Assembly: GCF_002105155.1 (NCBI RefSeq)
Contig: NW_019028990.1
Location: 117,501-181,500, forward strand
Direction: 5' to 3'
Length of the DNA: 64,000 nucleotides
DNA from: Lobosporangium transversale
Lineage: Eukaryota > Mortierellomycota > Mortierellomycetes > Mortierellales > Mortierellaceae
Made by a program: the position numbers and the translations under genes. Within the stretch, counting starts at the first letter, position 1, and the number at the start of each line of letters is the position of its first letter. The notes beneath the pieces were generated by a model. The model made no database searches, was not told the origin of the DNA, and worked only from the letters and a program-made list of their open reading frames with translations. Of this stretch, positions 45,092 through 57,747 are shown piece after piece.

Positions 45092-48000
45092 TTATAGTCC
45101 GAATGGACTATTGTTGCTCATATTGGCATACATTCTCATAGCCTCACGCTCCTTCTCTAGTTGTTGTACAGACTTGACTGGGAGCATCGTCTGCTTCAAC
45201 GGCTCAACGCCCTCTGCCAACCGCAGTTCCTTCACTTGAACATGTCCATTCATATGGTGATGCATGGCCCCATTCAAAGCATTGCCATGATGGTTGTTGT
45301 GGTTGTTATTGCCCTTGAGAGAATTGTCGCTGTTGCTGCGAAGTCCGTTCATACGTATAATACCAGGGGCTCCTCCTGCACCACCAATAAGCGATGGTGC
45401 AAAACCATTACTCCCATTCACGGCGTTGCCCCCCATATGACCATTGTTATTAGTACTGCTGTTGATAATACTGTTGTTATTGAGATTGTTGTTAATGTTA
45501 TTGTTGTTATTGTTAATGATGCTGTTATTAGTGAGAATATTGTTATTGTTATTGTTGGTATTGTTGCCGTGGTGGCCGTGGTTATTATTGTTGTGATAAT
45601 CCGGATCTTGAAGTGGAACTCCAGCGCTTTCCAAAAATTCAATCGCCACCTGTGTCTGATCAATTGTCTTCATATCAGGTGTCCTCTGAACACGGAAGAC
45701 ACAATCCTGCGCCAACTGAATTCTTCGAAGTTTACCCTCCTTGCCCTGCCAGTCTGACAACAAGTTCTTGAATAAGGGCTTCGAATTCTTTTCAGGGCCA
45801 TCAGCTTTCGAGCACAGCTCATTTGCCTTTTTGATCGTCTCAGGCGCAGAAGACATCAAATCGTTCTCAAGCAAAAACCATGCACTCATCACTCTCAAAT
45901 ACTCTGCTGCTACACATAATGCGTTCCTCTTGTTGCTGTTCTTGATGCTTGGGTCTGCCCCATAGAGCAGCAACATCTGCACAAGCTCCTCATTATCCAT
46001 CCTCTCCAATACCAGATGCAGTGGTGTTGACTTTTTAGAATCTTGGGCATTGACATCAGCGCCCTTCTTCAGTAGAAGCTCGATAACCGGTGCAGGTTCC
46101 TTGCAATGCTGGATTGCGTAATGCAAAGGTGTTCGCTGCTGCTGATGATCCACAACTTTAATCTGTGCTCCAAACTTGAAGAGAACTCTCATACTCTCCA
46201 ACAACACTTTGGTTGATGCTATGTGTGAATTCTGAAGCAGTGCCATAAGTGGTGTACGCTTCTTGCCATCTCGACTGTTACAATCTGCACCAGCCTTCGT
46301 CAAGAAAACAATAGCTTCTGTCGGATTTGGGTATTGTTCGCAGACCAAATGAAGGACTGTGATCCCATTATGATCACCTCGATCAAGTGCAGCTCCATAC
46401 TTGACCAAAAGCTTCATGGCCTCAAGGGCATGTTTGGAGCGGGCTGCCACCAGAAGCACTGTCGGATATGGCCAGAACCCAACCTTCTCGTCGATCAGAG
46501 AAGGATGAACCTTTATCAGTCTCTCCATAGTCTCGAGATCACCCTGTGTGATGGCTGCGAAAAAATCAGTGGGCTCATCTACGTTTAAATCCTTGTATGG
46601 ATCTGACAGGCTGTAAAAGTTATCGAATTGGAAGCGCGGTTTGGCTGCTGTCTGAGAGCAAGGTGGTGTCGCTTCCTTGTGTATTGATCGCTGATCTAGA
46701 GCATTTTCTTCCGATCCAGATTGTGAAAAGCCTAATCGGGAACCAGACGTAGTGCATGTTAATAGATATTACAAAAAAAAAAAAAGCTCACTAATGCATT
46801 CCTGACCCTTGAATTCGTCCCAGTCTTTCCTTAGTAACATACCTAATCCATCCAGCTCTCTAAGAGTAGCGTCCGGAGATCTATTGCCATGTGCTGAAAA
46901 AGAAGTGTTTTATATGACCAATAAGTCTAAATGGCAAGAATAGTTTCTACTAAAAAATATATATACATATATTTTTACAAAGGCTTACCTTTAGGGTCTC
47001 GTGATTTGGTGAGACCTGCACGAATGGTTTCTACCACAGGGAAGAGTCCTTGAGCAGGGCGAGGCGATGCAGTGGTCCCTGCAGCTGTGAGTAAAGGACT
47101 ACCGTTTACGGCACGGTTGTTTGGTGTGGATGCTCCACTTTCCGATGACGTCGTCATCTTGTTCACATCAATAGGACGACTATTCCGGGGATCAGTGTCT
47201 CGACGTGATAAATCTGGACTCGCTGGGCAATTCGTAACAGATGTCTGGCCAGCACCAGCTGCTGGAGGACCAGTGCCAAAGGAAGGTGGTGGCGAAGGCA
47301 GCATCGTGGGACTTTGTTCCACACGCTTGCCAAACATATGAGGATCCATAGGAGCCACAACCGGGAATCCCATTGGAACGGGACGAGGAGGCGTTGGACG
47401 AGGCTCTGGAGAAGAAGACCTCGATGACTCGGAATCCTTTTTCTCGGCAGCAGCAACAGCAGCTATGGCTGCCTGTTTCTTATCCTGAGCCGATTTTGAT
47501 TTCGATGCCGAAGGAGTGTACGTAGTGGCAGGAACATACACAATGGGCGAGACAGGGTTCCTTGGAGGGGCTGAAGTAGGAGGAGCATTCATATAATTGC
47601 TTGGTGGAGGTCCAGCAGGCGGTTTTGGAATAGGATTTAGGGATGGTGATGGTGAGAGACTGGGTTTAATGGGAGGCGTACCGGGGGGAGGTGTACCTGG
47701 TGGCGGCGGTGGTCCGGAAGGAGGTGAGATCGTCTTTGATGAATAGCTAGGCGGCAAAGGTACTTGGTTCCGTGCATTAGGTGGGGATATCACCTTTGGA
47801 CGGCCTGATGGTGGCGATACCACACGTGGGTTATTGGCATGACCTGTGCTAGTAGGTGGTGGCGGTGGTGCGCCAGGGGGTGGTGGAGAGATCGTTGAAA
47901 TCTTCTTCATCGTCCCTAGGTTCAACTTACTGACAACAGAGGCCATAGGAATACCGTTAGCAAGAGCCAGTGATGCTGTTTCTGGCAGTGCTCCATTGTT

Positions 48001-50043
48001 GGGCTCCGCTGGCACTGTTGCCAGAATTGGAAGGTTATTATGCGCTGCAGTTAGAGCAAGTTCTTTGAATGCTGGGAGAGGTGGAAGGAGTTGAGGAGCA
48101 GTCGAGTCATCACCATGCTCGGAGGTCGATGTACTTCCGGTCAATTTAGCTTCATCTTGTGGCACCCCTGAATTAATATTCACATCGTTGTGCACGGTAG
48201 TGACTGTTGGGCTATCAGGAAGCGTTGCAGGTAGAGCACGTCTGTTTGGCGAGCCAAGTTTGTCTTCACTGACGTTCTGTCCTTGTTCTGGTGGCTGCCC
48301 TGGCCGTACATCATTTTCTCGCCTCTCGCCCATAAAAGATACGCGAGTTCCTGCACGATCTTGGTTTGCTGCTGCCAATCCCTGGGCAATTGAAGGAAGG
48401 ACTCCTGGCCTCTGCAAAGGTGGTGAGGAAGGCCGTGAAATTTCTGGTGAGGATGGGGGTGCCGCCTCATTTTCATACGGGAAAGGTGTACCCGGTGCAA
48501 CCATCGATTCACTCGACAGAGGTCGTGGAGGTCGAGGTGAGAGAGATGCTGGTCGAGGGTTGAGCTGCTCTGCTGCTAATAACTCTACTAGCTCGGAGAG
48601 AACGATATCCATAGTAGGTCTGTTTTGTGGCAATCCATCCCAGCACCGTCGGTAGAGCATCTCATATTCAACTGCTGTCCCTGGCACTGACTTTTCGCGG
48701 ACTCCTGCAATGATGTTAACGGCCAGCATCACATCCTGCAATTGTGCCTCGAATGGAATAACACAGCTCGACAGTTCCCAAAAGATAACGCCTAAACTGT
48801 AGATGTCGCACTTTGCGTTGTAGGTGTATGTTGGATTTTGCATGCGCTCGGGCGCCACATATGGAACGACACCAAAAAGTCCAGCTTTGGTGGTATAAAT
48901 GGTCTTATTCACAGATTTGCTCAGTCCGAAATCCGTGATCAATGCTTTTCCATGGGTGTCAATAAGGATATTACGTGAGTGTAAGTCTGTGTGAAAGATG
49001 TTTTCACGATGAATGAAGTCCAGGCCGCTGGAGATCTCCCAGGCCAGCCGATATTTCGTGAGCCATGTAATAGTGATATTTCGTGTCTCAAGAAAATCCT
49101 GTAGACATCCATTCTCTGCAAACTGCATGACAATGCAAGTGTCGTGTGTAAGCGGGTGTTTAGTGATGCCGAAAAACTTGACGATGTAATTGGAGTCGTG
49201 CACTTGCTTATGCATTTTGAGCTAAAAATTGTTTCATGTTTAACAAGGTGGATGGAAAAAAAAGGCACAGAGTTACTGGTTAGTAGCGCATAGTTAAAGC
49301 TGCATCTACCTAATATCTTTTGTCACTAGAATGAACTCGATGCTCTTTCTAAAGAGCTCACGATATGTTTCTATATTCATCTATCCATCCGAATTTTTTT
49401 TTTTTTGGCGGAAGCATCGGACTGGCGCACAATTTTGTGGATTATCTATCCTTTCAGCCTAAATTAACTCAACCGCTTCGTCCCTGCCGCTCTTGTTTGT
49501 GTATTTCTCACAATCACGCATATGTAAACAGATATAAGACAAGCAGATAGATAGAATCAAAGAGAGAGAGATTGAAAGACAGAAGAAGTTTGTGGGTATG
49601 GATATGTTGGGCTATATGTGGTTGCTGCAGGCTGCTTTCGTCTTGAGCTGATTTAAAAGACCATGCTTTGTGAATGTGTGAGGGATGTTTAAAGATATAT
49701 TATTATATCCAAGAGTACAATGAGCAATGAATGAGATGATGGGAAAGGTATTAATAGATGGAAAGGAATATGTCTATTCAATTACCTCCTTGATGAGATC
49801 ATTGGTATTGTGTTGTTCCTTGATGGCGACATGCATGTTTCTCCAAGCGCCTAGATGGATCGTTCCTGAGCCTCCTTTGGCTACATTGTACTTGACCTTG
49901 CTGATCTCTGAGAAAGGGATCATGCGTACATGCTTGTCCTTGACTGCATTCCTGAGCCATTCTTCTGCACGTGTATTCTTCTTCACCTGCGCACTTTGCG
50001 TCCTCTCCGTTCTATCGGTCCTATCGGTCTTGTCGTTGGCCAT
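45092..50043 (-). CDS. TKL-type protein kinase fused to ankyrin repeats
   Basis: Minus-strand join 50043..49786, 49221..46989, 46893..46843, 46647..45092 gives 1365 aa. Exon 1 has the Gly loop (AKGGSGT, 55-61) and VAIK (Lys75). Exon 2 has the catalytic loop HTDLHSRN (163-170, HRD with Thr for Arg), DFG at 183, and APERM; then a Pro/Ser-rich region with repeated PPPPG. Exon 4 encodes about six ankyrin repeats (NGITVLHLVCEQYP, RTPLHYAIQHCKEP, STPLHLVLERMDN), then poly-Asn and Gly/Asn/His. The kinase and ankyrin halves belong to one frame only if the exon 3-4 junction is right. The acceptor at 46648 (CAGACAG) was chosen because it restores phase; the stronger TTAG at 46733 would give a premature stop. 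Probably a signalling kinase scaffold; HTD/HSD-type catalytic loops are common in Mucoromycota TKL kinases. Confidence 0.75.
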
Positions 50044-50527
50044 TCGTAATTTATTGTGCACTTCTCACTCTGTTTACTGAATGTTGGCTCTGGAAGTGAG
50101 TGAGTGTGCTTTTTGTAATAGCACTCTGGCTATGATGAAATATGAGAAATATGCCTGATTATTTTCGATATACTGAAAAGAAAAAGTAAAGAGAGAAGAA
50201 AAACAGAGATGGGAAGGTGGATAAATGTGTCGAGTTTGGAAAGCACAGCTATTTTTTCTTGTCTGTCCGTCCCTTGGCACTATTTTTTTTTTTTTTTTTT
50301 TTTGGTCGTTGTAAGGAATGTGAAAATGAATCCTATTAGTTGATGCGTTTGCTCTGGTTGGGAGTAGAATTTGTAGCGAATGAAATGATGAATGAATGAA
50401 TGAATGAATGAATGAATGAATACGGAAAATAAAAATAAAAATAAGAATAAAATTAAATAAAAAAGTAATAATAAAAAAAGAGAAGAGAGTGAGATGATGA
50501 GACGAGCAAGGAAGAATGTGTGAATGT

Positions 50528-50558
<31 letters not shown>

Positions 50559-52951
50559 AGAAGCCCTATTTGCCAGCTGAAATGGTGGGCAATAATAGGA
50601 CTGTGTATGGGCGGATGAACAAATTTACAAGAATATAAAATTTAATGTTCAAACGGCACAAAAGTGGAATGAGAAAAGCAAATGTGAAAAATAATGTAAT
50701 ATGTAATTTGGGTGTTGATCAAATAGGCCAATTGCCCTTTGTTTATTATGATTACTCTTGTGATATTACATGTTAGACCGTATTCACAACCGAAACTTGA
50801 TCATTTATGAGTTACCATTACGTGAGAAGGAAACAACGTGTATTTATTGGACATACAACCAGTGAAATTAATAAAGGGTCAAGATATGTGCGATATCGGG
50901 GTAGGCAGGACAAGAAAAAAAGTTTTTTAAAAGTGAGCAGCGGAGATGGGCCAGGGGAGTAATCAATGAAGAAAAACAATAAGGATCCAGGCGTTTGTCC
51001 TTCCAAACTTTTAAATTTGAATCAGATCTCGAGGAAGTAGCACTCACATCTGTATCACACAAACGGCATCATTGTTCATTTGCCCACCCATTCAGTGTGT
51101 CCAATATTCATACAATGCTTGGTGAAGATGACAAGTAACGCTCGTTCATTAACAAGGCAGAGAAGTGAGAAAAGCGAAGCGAGGATGAGGAACGAGGGCC
51201 ACCCTTTTTTCTTTTTTCTTTTTTTTTATTTTAAGCGACGATCGATCCATATTTTTCACCCAAGAGATCATCATCAGCATTTCCCTTTCTCTCTCTCTCT
51301 GTTGGCGTCCGACTAGGAATAACCAGACTTCTGTCTATCCTTTGATGCTCTATTTGATTGGCCTGATCGTATTGCATAAACAGCTTTTAATATCTAGCCT
51401 CTTTGCTTAACACATGCGTACAAACCGCAAACAAACCTTTCATGCATCTCTTTTGTTTGATGAAGTAACTTTCAATTTTGTACAAGATCTGCTCAAACTA
51501 TTTTATTAACCCACTGGATTGTTTGGATAAAAACATGGGGATTTCACGCCATAGTCTCTTCAACATCCACTGGAGGACCCTTCTATGTGTTTTGCATCCG
51601 CACTTTTGGTTACTTCAATAATGCAGTATGAATGCAATGGCAACACTTTGCATGCATTTCAGTTGTTCCGAGTTCCGCTGCTTGTGGACAGGGATAAAAC
51701 CTTTTGTTGTTTAAAATGAGGCACTGGGGTACTTGGGCCATACTTGGACAATCTGCACATGATTCATGTTGGCATTTTTTGGGGAGATCAATTCAGGTCT
51801 GTAATCACATCTACTTATCTATAAACCTGTCTCTATTTCCATGTGCGGATGGCGTTTTTCGTGTTTAATTGTCATTATTGAAGTTTTTCAAAATGAACTT
51901 CATTTTCTAGTTTGAGAGCCAATTGTCTTTTTTTTTTGTGTGTGGGTTTGTGTATTTTTATTGTTGATGTGTTCTCTATCCGTTGCTTTTTCTGCCCTCA
52001 TCGAAAAGGCACCCTCCGATGGGATTGATTCGTCTATATTTCTTCCTTTTCAACCATGAGCACTAGAGCTGCTACAGAGCTCCTTTATTGCTCCAACCAA
52101 TCATTAAATCTTTATCAATGCACATCATTAGTACGCCAAGTACACAACCGGCGTCAATCTTTTCTCTCTTCCCGTATTTTGTCAGTTGACGACTCCCCCC
52201 GTATGTAAGTAGAGTGAGGCTCATCAGCAGCAGCAGCAAAGAAAAAAAAAAGAGAGCGTAGAGTAATAGAAGAAAGAGGTTCAAAGGGAGACGAGCGCGT
52301 TCTTCTATGTCCTACCCTCTCTTAAGGTTCATCTCTGAATTTATCAGCCCAGTCAAGTAGCACTCAAACTTTTATTCTTATCGTATCAAAGTTACGCGAT
52401 TGTATAATTTGATCGTTAAGATTTTGACGCCCTCAACAAGTATCAGCAGTTATTCATGGTGGCTCATTTACCTTATTTTATTTCAAGTTCTAGAAACATG
52501 TCACTTTTCTTCTATGCTATTTATCTCTTTGAGGAATAGGTTCTGAATTGGTCTTTCAGCTGGCGTGTTTCTTTTATATAAGGTTTGTAAAAGATGATTG
52601 GCATGCGCGACTAGGAAAAGAGGATTGTTGTCACTAGCAACACAAAGAAGTAGTGGGTTGTCAGGCGCCATGGCAAAGTAAATTCATTCCAATGACTATT
52701 TAGCCAATGAAATCGCCCTTTCCAAACGGGGCGCGTCTTGATCAACTTCTGTATCCCTCCTTACTGCCAAATGTGGTCGATGACGACGCAGATCTCGACC
52801 CCCTTGATTTTCACTCAAGTAACTTTCCCCAACATGGTCATGAGCTTCTTTTTTTCCTTTTTTCATTCATTCACCATCTCATTCATCAATTCAACTACAC
52901 ATCTCTTTTCCTATTTTCCTTTTTGAACTTCACCTTACAAGAAAAAAAAAA
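50044..52951. promoter_or_regulatory. Divergent intergenic region, about 2.9 kb
   Basis: Contains a T22 run (50283-50303), a (GAAT)n microsatellite (50389-50421), an A27 run (50528-50554), AT-rich DNA, and CT-rich sequence just before the dehydrogenase ATG. The ORFs at 50818-51316 and 52072-52284 have no domain or splice support. No RNA gene recognised. Both promoters lie here. Confidence 0.4.
50389..50421. repeat. (GAAT)n microsatellite
   Basis: Eight GAAT units in the divergent region upstream of the kinase gene. Confidence 0.9.
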
Positions 52952-53615
52952 ATGTCTTCGCAGGACCAACCCCATCTTCGCAACTGGATCAACGGCGAGT
53001 TTGTAGAGCCAGTGTCATCATCGTCTACAGAGTCTAGTAGCGGTGCGCAGACGCAGTATCTTCCTGTGACCAGTCCATTCGATGGCAAGGTCATTGGTCA
53101 TGTCCCCTTGTCGACAGCTGCAGATGTGGAAAAAGCGGTCGCAGCAGCCAAGGCAGCCTTTCCAGCTTGGTCTGCGCGAACAATAAAGGACCGTGCTGGG
53201 ATCCTAATCCGTTTCCACTCCTTGTTGACCAAACATGCTGAGGAACTGGCAGATATGGTGGTGCTCGAGCATGGTAAAAACAAGGCTGAGGCTTTGGCAA
53301 GTGTCTTGAAGGGACAGGAAACGGTTGAGTATGCATTGTCACTGCCTCAGGTCGCTCAAAGCAAAATGCTGGAGGTTTCCAGAGGCATCACTTGTTATGA
53401 TACCCGTGTTCGTAAGTGAAAATTTTGGGCTTGTGACATGTTACCAATGAAATTGATTGTAGTACACAAATTCATCGATGGCCATATAATTTAACTGCCC
53501 CTGTTTGTCTATGTTCCAACCATTAGCGATTGGAGTTGTTGCCTCCGTTGTGCCATTTAACTTCCCAATCATGGTGCCCATGTGGACATTGCCTATCGCC
53601 ATTGCTATGGGTACA

Positions 53616-53647
<32 letters not shown>

Positions 53648-53860
53648 GGCCAGAGAAAAGCGAACGTTGGAGACACAAGCTTCCATGATTCAACATCCTG
53701 ATGTTGTATTGCCATCACTATTTACTGCATAGGCAACACAATGGTTCTCAAGCCAAGTGAAAAGGTTCCTTTCACGATGAGCAAAGTAGTAGGATTGCTT
53801 AAAGAGGCAGGCGTGCCAAATGGTGTTGTCAATCTTGTTTATGGAACAGCTGACCGTAAG

Positions 53861-53896
<36 letters not shown>

Positions 53897-55002
53897 GTCT
53901 GATAGAGCCTCTGCTATCTGTTTTATTAATCGTTTCCTTGAATTCTACAGCTGTTAATGCCTTAATCGACCACCCAGATGTCAAAGCCGTAACCTTTGTT
54001 GGTACTTCGCATATTGCTGAGATGGTGGCACAGCGCTGTCACAAGCTGAACAAGCGCGTTCTGGCCCTTGGCGGCGCAAAGGTAGATTACATTACACGAA
54101 GCTTTTCTAGATTGAACAGTAAATATAATAATAATGAAGTGCATTTGATATTGATAATCTCCAGTCCTAACAACCTTTTAACTTTACAAAACTAAACTAG
54201 AATCATATGATCTCAGCCCCAGACTGCAATATCGAAATGACTTCCACCGATGTTGTTAATTCATTTAGTGGATGCAGCGGACAGCGATGCATGGCGGCAA
54301 CAGTCCTGCTCACCATTGGAAAACAGCAAGACTTGATTGATCGAATTGTAGCGAAAGCAGAGGCACTTTCCCCTGGCAGCTCGCCTGGCGAGGTAGGCCC
54401 TGTGATTGACCAAGCATCGGTTGATAAAATCACGCGCTATATCAACGAAGCCGAAGCCTCAGGTGCAAAAATCTTGGTTGATGGCCGGCCATGGGCCAAG
54501 AGAAATAAAGAGGGGTTCTGGGTTGGACCAACAGTCATTTTGCATACTAACAAGAATGATGCGGCCTTGCACGATGAGATATTTGGGCCCGTATTGTCCA
54601 TCCTGGCTGTAGAGAACGCAGAGGAGGCAATTGCCATTGAAAATGCAAACCCTTATGGTAATGCTGCATGTATCTACACAAGTTCCGGGGCGACTGCAGA
54701 CCATTTCATCAAGCGCTTTAGTGCTGGAATGTGTGGTGTCAAGTAAGTCAAGGGAGTTTTTTTTATCCTTTAGACAATCGTTCGTATTTATTAATATCCA
54801 AGGCTCTAATGAAACTGCTTTGCTTTGCTACAGTATTGGAGTTGCCGTTCCTAGGGAGCCATTTTCATTCGGAGGTTGGAACAAAAGTCGGTTCGGCAAT
54901 CACTGTGACATCACAGGCGATGGTGGTGTAGAGTTCTTCTCAACAAGAAGAAAGGTTACGACCAAATGGGTCCCTCAGGAGAACGCTTCTTGGATGAGCT
55001 AA
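52952..55002 (+). CDS. Methylmalonate-semialdehyde dehydrogenase (acylating), ALDH6 type
   Basis: Join 52952..53411, 53527..53610, 53733..53855, 53951..54081, 54201..54742, 54834..55002 gives 502 aa, all junctions in phase. Features of the CoA-acylating ALDH6 family: [52 protein letters not shown] and the active site SGQRCMA with Cys296, then EIFGPVLS and [11 protein letters not shown]. Members convert methylmalonate and malonate semialdehydes to propionyl- or acetyl-CoA in valine and pyrimidine catabolism. The usual mitochondrial presequence is missing: the protein starts within six residues of the folded domain ([13 protein letters not shown]). It may be cytosolic or peroxisomal, or a paralogue. 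The C-terminus ends NASWMS and is not a clear PTS1. Confidence 0.9.
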
Positions 55003-55332
55003 ACAAAAAAAAAAAAAAAAAAAAAACACAACCAAAAGAAGCTTGATGGGTCTTGATCCATGGTATAGAGTTTAGCTTCTGAACGTGAAATAAATAAAAT
55101 ATTAAGGTACCGATTGAAGCAAGGAAAACGCGAAAATACTCTGAAAATCAACATGACTGCTAGAAATCGCGTGGTCTCACAAAGGTTTACGGGGCATTTG
55201 TTTGTGATTTGTTTTTTGCCCTGGAAAAAAAAAAAAAAAAAAAAAAAAAACACGTCCCCGCCACTCTTCGCCCTATTCTTTACAAACTATTCGAAAGCTT
55301 GCCACCAATTCTTAACTCTCATCTCCACAGAA
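55003..55332. promoter_or_regulatory. Tandem intergenic region
   Basis: About 330 bp between the dehydrogenase stop and the MT-A70 start. Two A runs (55003-55026 and 55224-55250) lie within it. No gene seen. Confidence 0.4.
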
Positions 55333-56063
55333 ATGTCAACTCGGAGGTCAAAACGAAGGCCTCGTAAGGCTATCAACATTAAGTGCGTCGTAAGGGAGTG
55401 GAAAAAAAAAAAAAAAAAAAGGAAGAGACCCTAATGCATTACATTGGGTGCATCTCTCTCCAAGTTGAAATTCAATGCTGAGGTACTACATTCTTTCTGT
55501 TTATATGCTGCGAGGTGCTAAATTCTGCTTTCTTTCTTTTTTTTTTTTTTTTTTTATTTCTTTAAAAAAAATTACTGATAGTAATGCGCATTATGTCGGA
55601 TATGTTGAAGAAAATGAGTCCATTGAGGCTATTATGAAGAAGTTTGAGGAGCTTGCGCGTATTGAGGAGGAGATTGCAAAATCCAAAGCCGCAGCTTCAT
55701 CTAGCAATCCAAAGAATGACAATGAGGCATCAGGATCGAGTCCAGGGCCAGGATTAGGGGCGGATCCAGACTCGGGATCGGGATCAGGATCGGGATCAGG
55801 ATCGGGATTAAGAAGCGGACCATTCGAGGCTGACGGAGAAGTGATCTTTGGGGTAGAAAAAAAGCAAAATACTCCTAATGAAGACCAAGGATTTACAGAT
55901 GAACAACTCCAGGAGATCTTTAGAAGGACTTCAGGTTTTACAGTCAGATCAATGCTTAGAGATACACCCGATGATATTTATGAGGAGGACTTGTGGCAGG
56001 CAAGCATTGCAGATGAAGATTACCTTTATGACTTTGAGGAGGAAGAGTAAGTCAGAATCTTTG

Positions 56064-56099
<36 letters not shown>

Positions 56100-56610
56100 T
56101 TTCCCAGAACATATTACGAGGCCTAATAGGATCCCTTGATTTCTTTTTTTTTTTTTCTCTCAACTTATTAACACGATTTTCTCCTGGCCTATCTCCTTCT
56201 CTACTTTATGACATGTTAGCGATTACTTGATGGCTATGGACGATGCCTTCTGGGATGAAGAAATGAAGACATCAAAGAAACGTGGCCGTAAAGAGAAGGA
56301 GCCCCGACCGCCTAAAGCGCCCAAAGAACCCAAGATCAGGGGAGTAGGAGAGAAGAGGAGGCTTCAAGGAGCGGACCGGGAGTCGATTCTACAAAGGTAC
56401 AAAGTTATGCAAGTCCGTCTGCAGGACCGAAATGGAGTGTTTTATACCGTAAAGAAAAAAGTCTTGACTATGGACCCTAGTCTACCAACCTATGTGCGCA
56501 TTCCACCTGTCCCTATACCTCGATCATGGATCCATCCTATCAAGACGCTGGAAAAGCAGGCGCAGCTACAGAATAATATTCCTGGTTCGCGGTAAGTTTT
56601 ATTATTATTA

Positions 56611-56657
<47 letters not shown>

Positions 56658-57582
56658 TTTGGAAGCAAATATTTATTTCTACCTTTCTCTCCCTGTATAT
56701 TCGCCAATCAAGGTACGAAGAAACGACAAATATTCTAGAAATGGACTTGACGCGATTCGGGACTGACTTCCAAGCTATTTACATGGATCCACCGCTTTTG
56801 CGTAAAGGAGAAGAGGCAGGACCCAACAAGATTACAATGGAACAACTGGGTGCCATCAATATTAACGCGATCCTACCCAGGGGATTTCTGTTTGTGTGGT
56901 TGGAAAAGGAATTTTTACCGGAGATGGTTCGTATGGCTGAAAAGTGGGAGATGCGGTATGTGGAGAATTTCTGTTGGATCAAACGAAATGTGAACAATCA
57001 GATCGTACGCGACAAATCGCCCTATTTCAACTCATCCAAATTATCTCTGTTGATTTTCCGCAAAGTAAGGAATGGAATCAAATATCCAAGCGATAGGTTT
57101 CTGCTTTTATTTTTATTTTATTTTATTTTTTTAACTTTTCGAGCGGCTTTAATACTTTAAATGGACTTTTAGGAGGCTGATGTGGACATTAGACATCAAA
57201 GAAGTCCGGATTGCGTGTTTGATTTCGTCAAACCCAGTGATCCAACAGAGCTCTCAGAAGAAAAACCAGTGTTCATGTATGAGCTTATTGAAACTCTATT
57301 GCCTCAGGCCGTCTATTCAGAGAGTAATCCCAATGGCGAGCGGATGCTAGAACTGTAAGTTTTTTACTTTACAAACATGATGACTCCAATCGATTGAGAC
57401 CAAAGACCTTTTTTTTTTTTTATACATCTATATTTTTGCTTCTAACTTTTTATTTTTTATTTTCATTTTTTTTATACATGTATATATATTTTATTCCTAC
57501 TTTTCTTTTTTGTTCATACAGCTGGGCCCGGAAAGGAACAAAACGTAAAGGTTGGACTTCGATCTGTCAATTGAAGGTATAA
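55333..57582 (+). CDS. MT-A70 family methyltransferase, DPPL type (candidate 6mA complex subunit)
   Basis: Join 55333..55382, 55582..56046, 56220..56591, 56713..57064, 57173..57354, 57522..57582 gives 493 aa, all in phase. The N-terminus is basic (RRSKRRPRKAINI), followed by a Glu/Lys helix, a Gly-Ser run (SGSGSGSGSG), acidic and Lys-rich segments, then the MT-A70 domain: DFQAIYMDPPLL (DPPL at 321-324), FLFVWLEKEFLPEMV, YVENFCWIKRN, and the C-terminal MLELWARKGTKRKGW. MT-A70 enzymes methylate adenine N6 in RNA (METTL3/14) or DNA (METTL4, MTA1/MTA9). Canonical active subunits have DPPW; DPPL/EPPL marks METTL14-like or MTA9-like partners. The best reading is a partner subunit or divergent enzyme. 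Confidence 0.8.
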
Positions 57583-57747
57583 AGTAGATGTTTAATGTAA
57601 TACAAAATAAAAGAAAATAAAAGAAATAAAATACAAGAAATGAAACAAAAAATACATATTTGTTTGGACAGAATATGTTATGCAACGCCCGATTGAAATA
57701 CAAACCCCAAATCGTCCGTGCTTCATTCTTACTGGAATTGATTTATT

